Shown piece after piece: positions 9,273 through 16,043 of a DNA stretch of 64,000 nt. The notes under the pieces are model-generated. The model saw only the letters and a list, made by a program, of their open reading frames with translations, searched no databases and was not told the DNA's origin. Source of the DNA: Aquimarina pacifica (GTDB taxonomy: Bacteria > Bacteroidota > Bacteroidia > Flavobacteriales > Flavobacteriaceae); the NCBI RefSeq assembly GCF_000520955.1, contig NZ_JACC01000009.1, positions 62,001 through 126,000 of the forward strand, given 5' to 3'. Within the stretch, counting starts at the first letter, position 1. The number at the start of each line of letters is the position of its first letter. Both the position numbers and the translations under genes were made by a program.

Positions 9273-10102
9273 AGGTTATTTTAACTTCATTTTTATTAGT
9301 TTCTTAAAATTTCTAGGGCTGCAATATCAATAATTTATTATTACTACGGTTACGGTTTTCCTCAGCAATCATTTTTTATAGATTATCTATATAACACTAA
9401 TAATTTGCTTGTTAAAAATACTAAACTTAATCCCCATTACCCATATTGATTTTTAGAAATAATCGCATAATAGTTTTTAAGTGTATTATCGGTGCACAAA
9501 TACCGTTGTCTACGAAAAATTTTCCCTTTAAATGGTATTAATAGTAAGTATTTCAAAAAGTCAATAATAGAAATATTATTCATATTTTTCTTCAAACTAC
9601 AGAAGTGCATCATCAATTTTCTGAAGGAAGTGTAAATGAAAAAATGAGTAGATTTTTCTTAAAAAATCTTTATGAGTAAAGAAGGTGGATCATTAGAATG
9701 TGTAAGCATACGTATCTTTTTAGAACAGGTGGTGCAATACAATTTCAAACAGATAATCTGGTTTTAGTACGTGATTTTTTATTAAATCGACGGAGTAATG
9801 TAGCGTAAGAATTCTTGATTAAAAGGCAAATTTGCAGGTACTATTTCTTTATCTCTAGGAGAACAAAGAAAAATAGCACCTAAAGCAAGGGTAATATTGC
9901 AAGTATAAATTTGTAAATTGAATTTTGGAGTTGACAAATATCTAGTTCAACCAAAACTATTGCGTTAACTATTCTTGCTTTGATGTAATAGTATAGAAAT
10001 TTTATAGAGAGGACATTGTTATTATATTTGTTTTTGCCATCAATATAGTAGAAGCAGTTTAGAAGTATTGATCAAGTAAAAGCAGCATTATTAGGTAAGT
10101 TT
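9273..10102. other. Gene-poor stretch with short coding-like fragments
   Basis: 830 bases without an intact gene. Several short coding-like stretches in different frames suggest decay. The clearest is at 9819-9908 (plus), which begins directly after a TGA and reads LKGKFAGTISLSLGEQ, ending in VILQV before a TAA. None is assignable to a family. Nothing else stands out. Confidence 0.4.
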
Positions 10103-10612
10103 ATGAGAAAACAAAAAGAACAAGAAAGTCTGAAAAATAAATTCGACTTTGTGCAACGTATGGCCACTCAAAAAGAGATTGAAGAAGTGGTAGGTTTTCT
10201 GAGCAAAGAAAAAAATATAGTACTCCGATTGTTACGAGGGTCTGTTTTGGTTCAGGATTTCAAAAAACCGAAGGTGGCTATATATGTGTATAATCATATC
10301 AAAATGCATGAAAACAATTCTATTCTATCCATGACGTTTCGTGTATTAAAGACTCCTTATGAGATGCGCTTGTTAGAAAACTATGATGCCATTTTTGACT
10401 TTGATAAACTAAAAAAAGAAAAAGCTAAGAAGAAAGCTCCAAAAGGAAGGCGTGCAATACCAAAAATGGAATCTATCCAGAAAACTATGCTTGTTCGAAA
10501 ATATATCGAAAAAAATCCAAATGTGAATCGAGAAAGGACCTGTGCCGAATTTGGAATCTCTAAAGTAACCTATTACAGAACGATTAAATTTTTGGATTCT
10601 CAGTTGGTATAG
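10103..10612 (+). CDS. Hypothetical protein with C-terminal helix-turn-helix-like segment
   Basis: 169 aa, basic, no signal peptide. Residues 1-110 are alpha/beta with a Lys-rich stretch (KLKKEKAKKKAPKGRR, about 113-128). The last 45 residues look like a Hin/transposase-type helix-turn-helix (NVNRERTCAEFGISKVTYYRT). A DNA-binding protein or a decayed mobile-element regulator is plausible. No recombinase catalytic domain is visible. It stands alone in the gene-poor region and is convergent with the Yip1-like gene. Confidence 0.55.
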   Translation: MRKQKEQESLKNKFDFVQRMATQKEIEEVVGFLSKEKNIVLRLLRGSVLVQDFKKPKVAIYVYNHIKMHENNSILSMTFRVLKTPYEMRLLENYDAIFDFDKLKKEKAKKKAPKGRRAIPKMESIQKTMLVRKYIEKNPNVNRERTCAEFGISKVTYYRTIKFLDSQLV

Positions 10613-10637
10613 CCTAAGTTTACTAGGGTTTCATAAA

Positions 10638-11183
10638 CTATTGTAAAACCTTGATAGCTAAACTTCCTATCAAAAACATGAGTAATGGAGATATGTTAAT
10701 CAATACTTTCTTAAATCCATATTGATTAAATTTCATTAGTCCCTGAATAAGAATTTTCAGAGCAACAAACCTGCTCAAGTATATGATTGCTATTTGGGTA
10801 TTAAATTCATACATAGACAAATTGGGATGCTGTAAGAAAGCAACCAGTATATGCCCAATGATAAGAGGTGTAAAGGCATATGCTAACAAAGAGAAAATCT
10901 CTATATAGTTGGCCTTTCCGTCGATCCATTGTGCGATTTTGAATAGTATAAAAGCATACGTCAAACCTAATAAGACACAAAACAACATACAGATACATAA
11001 TTGTAGTAGGTTTATTATAAATGTATTCGCTTCTTGACTTTTATCAAAATAAAAAAGAAACTGTACCATTCCATAGAACGCAAAAATTAAAGCGCTTTTT
11101 CTTCTTAGATCATCTTCGAATTCATCATCGAGAAGTTCTAAGCCTTTTCTTGTTCTAAAAAGTGTATATAGTATTGATTTCAT
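10638..11183 (-). CDS. Yip1-family membrane protein
   Basis: 181 aa with about five hydrophobic helices and a short acidic cytoplasmic N-terminus (LLDDEFEDDLRRKS). The central part has the Yip1-family pattern in which a helix-turn segment (NYIEIFSLLAYAFTPLIIG, about 93-111) follows the second helix. Bacterial Yip1 proteins are inner-membrane proteins of unknown function. It is read away from the downstream HTH gene, with about 110 bp to the next upstream gene. Confidence 0.7.
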   Translation of the reverse strand: MKSILYTLFRTRKGLELLDDEFEDDLRRKSALIFAFYGMVQFLFYFDKSQEANTFIINLLQLCICMLFCVLLGLTYAFILFKIAQWIDGKANYIEIFSLLAYAFTPLIIGHILVAFLQHPNLSMYEFNTQIAIIYLSRFVALKILIQGLMKFNQYGFKKVLINISPLLMFLIGSLAIKVLQ

Positions 11184-11293
11184 CTTTTGTTGCTAAAGTA
11201 TTTTTATTTTAATGTAGTATCTTTTTTAAGGAGGCCTTTTTAAAAAAACACTCAATAATTGAACTATGGGGATATTTTTATAATTTCTTATGT

Positions 11294-11746
11294 TCATTTT
11301 TTCGTTTTAATAAAAAAGCTCTTTAATCCTTTTTGAGATAAAATATTTCCATCAAAACGAAGGGTTGTTTTGTGAGACTTAAATTTGATATCGATAGTAG
11401 ATGTATATTTTTTGCCTAAAAGAATCATTGCTAATTCACTTTGATTGACTTTAGGGCTTTGGTCTACTTTTCTGGTGTATTTAGTTCGTAGATTAAATTC
11501 TTTAATTTTAAGCCCGAAAATATTCTTGCATATCAATACTCTGTTGTGTAATTCAATTGAATGGATAGGAAAATAAATAAGCACCATGCTAAAAAATAGT
11601 ATACTCAAGTTCAGTTCCCACAGAGATAACTGAATAGTATAAGCTGTTTTTAAAATTCTACTTCCCACAAAGCATAAAAGAGAAATGCAAAAAATGAGAA
11701 AAATGAATCTTCGACGTAAAAAATTATTGTTTTTTTGAAATCTCAT
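11294..11746 (-). CDS. Hypothetical membrane protein, two helices, bPH-like C-terminus
   Basis: 150 aa. Basic N-terminus, then two hydrophobic helices (about 13-30 and 44-60) and a beta-rich soluble part of about 85 residues with patterns such as NRVLICKNIFGLKIKEF. This layout resembles small bacterial PH-like membrane proteins, but I see no decisive motif. It is 25 bp downstream of the lipoprotein gene at 11772-12299 and probably co-transcribed. Confidence 0.55.
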   Translation of the reverse strand: MRFQKNNNFLRRRFIFLIFCISLLCFVGSRILKTAYTIQLSLWELNLSILFFSMVLIYFPIHSIELHNRVLICKNIFGLKIKEFNLRTKYTRKVDQSPKVNQSELAMILLGKKYTSTIDIKFKSHKTTLRFDGNILSQKGLKSFFIKTKK

Positions 11747-11771
11747 CGATGATTTTTATCTAGTATATTGT

Positions 11772-12299
11772 CTAATACAACCCACGAATAAATAGGTTAT
11801 ACTCTCCTGTAATACGATTTCCTCTGGTATCTGTTACATCGATATGAATGGCATCCTCACTGCTACGTACGATTTTTATAGTTCCTGATGTGATAAACGC
11901 AGGATCAGGGTTTTCTCTATCTGGATTAAAAGCAGTCCAGTACACCGCATTAGAAAAAGTAAAAGGACTGTCTTTGGCACTAAAGGTATATGTACCTCCT
12001 TCTAGCTTCTCTGAGTTCGTATTGAGAACTGCTGCAAACAAAAAACCAGTACCATTGTACATTTCTTCTAGATTGACATACTCAATATTACCTCCAAATA
12101 GCTCCAAGTAATGCCAATACTTAAAGGTGTAATCTTCCTGACGCTCTTTATAGTCTCTTGTATATGCACCTTTGAGTTCGATACGATCACCATCTACGGT
12201 AACCGTATTAGGATAATATTTATCATCATCACTGGTACACGATACGGTAATGACAATCGTATGTACTAGGAACAAAACTCCTTTTAGTATAGTTTTCAT
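11772..12299 (-). CDS. Hypothetical lipoprotein
   Basis: 175 aa from the ATG at 12299 (MKTILKGVLF). The frame could start at 12326, but the lipoprotein signal ending in ITVSC (Cys21) favours 12299. Acidic residues follow the Cys (TSDDDKYYPN), as in Bacteroidota outer-membrane lipoproteins. The rest is beta-rich (DRIELKGAYTRDYKER, GGTYTFSAKDSPFTFSNA, GEYNLFIRG), suggesting one small beta-sandwich or lipocalin-like domain. No family recognised. Probably first in a unit with the 11294-11746 gene. Confidence 0.65.
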   Translation of the reverse strand: MKTILKGVLFLVHTIVITVSCTSDDDKYYPNTVTVDGDRIELKGAYTRDYKERQEDYTFKYWHYLELFGGNIEYVNLEEMYNGTGFLFAAVLNTNSEKLEGGTYTFSAKDSPFTFSNAVYWTAFNPDRENPDPAFITSGTIKIVRSSEDAIHIDVTDTRGNRITGEYNLFIRGLY

Positions 12300-12932
12300 A
12301 TTTTTTGATTGTTGTTTTAATCCCATACTAGTAGTGCCCAGTATGGGGATTTATAATGGTTATTGTGATTTTGTTTTATTTAGTATTGCTTACTTGGTAT
12401 ATAGGTCATATTTACAAACTCGAACTAGCGACATACTATGACGCAGCGAGTTTTTTACTTGTATAAATCGCTCAAAATCTGCACTGAAAAAATTTCTGCA
12501 TTATCTGGATTCAAAATACTTCATAAACATCAGTGTATTAATAATTTATTTTTTTCCCTGTATAGCATCTCATATGTCTGAACTTTATATAGGTTTATGT
12601 CTCTACCCAGAGAAATGTTACAAACTATACAGTACTTTTTTTGCTTTTTTACTGATAATGATATTTTTCCTTCTTTTTTTTGACCATTACTTTCCTAGTA
12701 AAATGCAATATTACAGCGTACTTGTTTCATTTTTTAGAACTCGAAGATTTTTATTCTTTTTAGAAATTGAGAAACGAAGGTTGGATGCTCTAATTCACAA
12801 AACGTAGCATATGTCTCTTCTCATTACTGATTTAACCTCTTAAGGCATACGATTTGTGTGCACTCTAACCTGAAACCCAAAACTCTTGATTGACATATTA
12901 TAGATCAATGGCGCATCTAAGGCTCTCATCAA
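12300..12932. other. Intergenic, no convincing gene
   Basis: About 630 AT-rich bases. A 77-codon frame at 12574-12807 is mostly Phe/Leu/Tyr from T-rich DNA and I do not accept it. No repeat or hairpin of note. Confidence 0.5.
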
Positions 12933-13295
12933 ATGAATCATTCAATAGAGTTTGGTGTTAGGAATTCCCAATCTTATTACCTCAATCTCATGGCACAACA
13001 AATTAAAATCATCCTAAGGAGATCAGGTACCACATATAATATCGATGTCGAAATCAAACAAGAAGATGGTACCAAAAAACGAGTTCCTTTCTTAGAACTA
13101 TCAAAATTTGGTGAGATCGAAACTACCTAATAATGTCTTATTGATGGTAAAGGAGATAAGTCAACGAAAGATAAAAGAATAACTGGGACGAGAAAAAGAA
13201 TCTCCTATGAAAAAATAGCTTTTATGACTGTAACAGGTAAAGCCTATCATGGAGTTGATATTATAGATTTTTACTTTGAGTACTTAAACAAATAA
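12933..13295 (+). pseudogene. Small gene interrupted by two tandem in-frame stop codons
   Basis: One reading frame encodes 65 residues (NIDVEIKQEDGTKKRVPF... ending GEIETT), then TAA TAA at 13128-13133. It continues in the same frame for about 53 more coding-like codons (LIDGKGDKSTKDKRITGTRK ... DIIDFYFEYLNK) to TAA at 13293-13295. Both halves look like soluble charged protein. The simplest reading is a decayed gene of about 118 codons. Two separate small genes remain possible, since an internal ATG exists at about 13225. No family recognised. Confidence 0.5.
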
Positions 13296-13335
13296 CCCTT
13301 TGTAAATTAAAAGTTTGCAAAGGGTTTGTTTTTTT
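13294..13335 (+). terminator. Terminator, near-copy of the tRNA-Leu terminator
   Basis: A 13-bp stem AACCCTTTGTAAA / TTTGCAAAGGGTT (13294-13306 and 13314-13326, one G-U pair) followed by T GTTTTTTT. About 37 of 42 bases match the hairpin after tRNA-Leu (8487-8526), and TTGAGTAC, the last bases of that tRNA plus one, also precedes this copy. Confidence 0.85.
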
Positions 13336-13385
13336 AAAGACATTTTTTGATAATTAAAATTATGTGATTACTTCGTCTTGTAACA

Positions 13386-14303
13386 CTAAATGTTTACTCT
13401 TTTTGTTTTGGCAGAAGTTTGTCGATTTACTCTATTTGTTGGTAGAACTCCTTGACGAGGTGTCGGTTTTGCCCTAGACATTTTTGCAAAGACGTTTGAA
13501 CCTATTTTTGGTTTTGCTGCTTTCGCTTTTTGGGCAGACTGTTTTTTAAATGCTTTTTCTAGTTTTGTTCTCTGTGTTTTTAATTTTGATTCTGCTTTCT
13601 TTATTTTAGTGTTATTTTCTCTCACCATTGCTTTGGCAGTTTTTATTTCTTTTTGATAAAAGCGGATGTCAGCTTTTATCTGAACAATGTTTCCGTTAAT
13701 TTGTTTTCTTTCGAGTTTACTTGGGCGAGGTTTAGCTTTTAGAGCGGTATTCATAAGATTTACATCTTTTTTTAGTCGTGCAACTTCTGTTTCAGCTTCA
13801 TTAATCTTTCCCTCGATATTAATAACGTCTCTTTTTACGGTATTTATCCCCTCATCTAAGTCAGATAAGTAGTTTGCTTTTTGTTCGAGATTTTGTGTAT
13901 TCTCGTTCATTTCTGCAACCCCGTTTCTTATAAATATATCAAGATAATCTGTTTTGATTTTAGGAAATAGATCTATTGCATTGGCAAGTGTATCTCTTAA
14001 ATTTTCATTTTGATCGTTTAATCGTATGAATTGCCCCCGTGATTGATGAAGAAATTCGGACCCTTTATATTCTACCCCATGCCATACTCCATTAATTTTT
14101 TGATTTCCGATCACATATTTTGATGATGTACGGACCTTATCTCTTCCTATATTTGATTCTAAGGTATGATCCTGAGTAATACGTCCCCAGGTTGATACTC
14201 CTTTTCTGTTTTTTATCTCAAAATAGACCGTTGGATTATTTTGAGGGTCTCCTGTATATCCAATGATATTCTCTGCGCGGTACAAATTTTCTCCGTAACT
14301 CAT
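13386..14303 (-). CDS. Hypothetical protein with long coiled coil and basic tail
   Basis: 305 aa, no signal peptide. The N-terminal part (1-115) is globular and beta-rich (NIIGYTGDPQNNPTVYFEIK, GVSTWGRITQD, KYVIGNQKINGVWHG). Residues 145-255 are strongly helical with heptad character (INTVKRDVINIEGKINEAET, then a Lys-rich KTAKAMVRENNTKIKKAE). The last 50 residues are Lys/Arg/Pro-rich and disordered, with several KxxKPxx and PTPRQG motifs. I do not recognise a family; the layout could suit a secreted effector or DNA-associated protein. It lies in the decayed accessory region with no partner gene. Confidence 0.6.
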   Translation of the reverse strand: MSYGENLYRAENIIGYTGDPQNNPTVYFEIKNRKGVSTWGRITQDHTLESNIGRDKVRTSSKYVIGNQKINGVWHGVEYKGSEFLHQSRGQFIRLNDQNENLRDTLANAIDLFPKIKTDYLDIFIRNGVAEMNENTQNLEQKANYLSDLDEGINTVKRDVINIEGKINEAETEVARLKKDVNLMNTALKAKPRPSKLERKQINGNIVQIKADIRFYQKEIKTAKAMVRENNTKIKKAESKLKTQRTKLEKAFKKQSAQKAKAAKPKIGSNVFAKMSRAKPTPRQGVLPTNRVNRQTSAKTKRVNI

Positions 14304-14438
14304 AAGTATTGTTTTTTAAAATTATACAATACGAATGTATCTGTACTTTAAGGATTTTTATAGCCCAAAGTAATAACCGGTGTAGCTGAGGTAATGTTCG
14401 GAGCAATTATACATTGCAAGGAAGTTGTTCCCTAAATC

Positions 14439-14879
14439 TTATTGCTTTTCGCGAGTAAGTATCTTTAGGTCTTCGATCATTCTATTTATTTCTGTGGGCA
14501 GCGTTGCATTATAGACACCTCTTAGTCGTCCGATTTTATCGACCAGAACACCATTTTCGGTATGCAAAAATTCATCAACTTCCTTCTCTAATCCTAATCG
14601 TTTTTCGGCGAAAAAAGAAGTTCTTGCTAGCTCATATATTTTGTTCTTATCTCCTGTTAATAAGTGCCATTGTTTTCAGTAAAAAAGGCTTTCTCCTTTT
14701 AGAACTATCTCGGGGTTTTGATTAAAATCCCAATCCGAAAGATCCAGTATTCCGTTTTCTATAGTAGGTGAGTTGTGATTTTGAATAGAACAGCTTAATT
14801 GAAGTATCATAACAAACCCCATGAATATTCTGAGCAGATATTTTTTTATAAATAGGTGTAGAGCTTTTGATAGTTTCAT
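14439..14879 (-). pseudogene. Fossil fusion: 7TM-DISM sensor 5' end joined to SCO1/SenC 3' end
   Basis: The frame starts with a lipoprotein-like leader (ATG at 14879, MKLSKALHLF ... LQLSC; an upstream ATG at 14984 is also in frame). It then reads NGILDLSDWDFNQNPEIVLK and GESLFY, the opening of the extracellular domain of 7TM-DISM sensor proteins (usual pattern: LDL.xWDF ... L.GEW.FYW). A TGA follows exactly where the family has Trp (TGG). After KQ the same frame continues WHLLTGDKNKIYELART, FLHTENGVLVDKIGRLRG and VYNAT to a TAA at 14439. That is the C-terminal third of a SCO1/SenC copper chaperone. The SCO CxxxC copper site is missing. An internal deletion joining two genes explains this best. 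Confidence 0.75.
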
Positions 14880-15119
14880 TAGCAGGCTAGAAATGATAGA
14901 GTACCAAAGATAATTGAAAATAGGGTTGATCTCATCTGTTTTAATACTTCTTGTTTTTTTATCTGTAATGATCCTCAAGAGCATTATTTGAAACTACTAG
15001 TTAGATTGTAAACTTAAAGCATGTTAAATGTAGAATATAGCTAATAAATTATAAATACATTTGAACCTAAAAACCAGTATTGAGTTTTAACTAATTTCTT
15101 CCATTAAAAAAAACATCGA

Positions 15120-16007
15120 ATGCCTAAATTTAATTATTTGTTATTTATTATTCCGGCTTTAATATGGGGATCTACTTGGTATGTAATCAAGTATCAACTG
15201 GGGAGTGTTGATCCTATTGTATCTGTTTCTTATCGATTTGGTTTGGCAGGGGTTTTATTGTTGGGGTATGCTAAAATTCGTAGTCTTAGATTGGGTTTTA
15301 CTTTAAAGCAACATTTTTTTATTGCTTTACAAGGGGTGTTGTTGTTCGGGGCAAACTATTGGCTTGTGTATTTGGCTGAATTGTATTTGAGTAGTGGATT
15401 AGTAGCTGTAGCTTTTTCTACATTAATTTTTATGAATATTTTCTTTAGTGCTATTTTTTTGGGAGATCAAATTAAAAAACAGATTATTATCGGTGCTATT
15501 TTTGGTCTTTTAGGAACTATTTTAATTTATCAATCCGAATTTAGACGAATAGCGTTTGATGATCAAATTAAGGGGTTGATTTTATGCGTAAGTTCGATTA
15601 TTCTTGCTTCATTAGGGAATATTGTTTCAGCATTTAATCAACGTGCATTTAAACTTCCGGTGGTGCAGACTAATGGTTATGGAATGTTATATGGAGCTAT
15701 AATTATGTTATGCATAGCATTATCTAGCGGAAAATCCATTCACTTTGATCTTTCTTTTTCATATATGGCTTCATTGGCATATTTGGCTATTTTTGGTTCT
15801 GTAATTGCCTTTACGGCTTATCTAACATTAATTGGAAGAGTAGGAGCTGCCACGGGAGCGTATGCCATTATAATAGTTCCTGTTATTGCTTTGACTATAT
15901 CTGCTATTTTTGAAGAATATAGGCCAGATCTATTTGCCTATTTAGGAATGGCACTAATTCTTGTTGGAAATATTCTAGCTTTAAAGACGAAGGCTAAGAC
16001 GAAATAA
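15120..16007 (+). CDS. EamA/DMT-family transporter
   Basis: 295 aa with ten hydrophobic helices in two EamA repeats (about 1-140 and 150-292). Typical features are the N-terminal ALIWGSTWYVIKYQLG and the end-of-repeat PVIALTISAIFEEY ... GMALILVGNILAL. It is an inner-membrane drug/metabolite-type exporter whose substrate cannot be told from sequence. ATG start at 15120. A TACATTTG -7-like element lies at 15056-15063, but no TTG is correctly spaced. Convergent with the barrel gene that ends at 16044. Confidence 0.92.
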   Translation: MPKFNYLLFIIPALIWGSTWYVIKYQLGSVDPIVSVSYRFGLAGVLLLGYAKIRSLRLGFTLKQHFFIALQGVLLFGANYWLVYLAELYLSSGLVAVAFSTLIFMNIFFSAIFLGDQIKKQIIIGAIFGLLGTILIYQSEFRRIAFDDQIKGLILCVSSIILASLGNIVSAFNQRAFKLPVVQTNGYGMLYGAIIMLCIALSSGKSIHFDLSFSYMASLAYLAIFGSVIAFTAYLTLIGRVGAATGAYAIIIVPVIALTISAIFEEYRPDLFAYLGMALILVGNILALKTKAKTK

Positions 16008-16043
16008 AGTGTTTTATTATTTTTAAGCTGGTATCAGAAACTA

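Noticed and set aside
12574..12807. 77-codon plus-strand frame
   Set aside because: Mostly Phe/Leu/Tyr/Ile from T-rich DNA, no recognisable start context, no domain; looks like chance.
15056..15063. TACATTTG as promoter of the EamA gene
   Set aside because: No TTG at 17-23 bp upstream; kept only as a remark in the gene entry.
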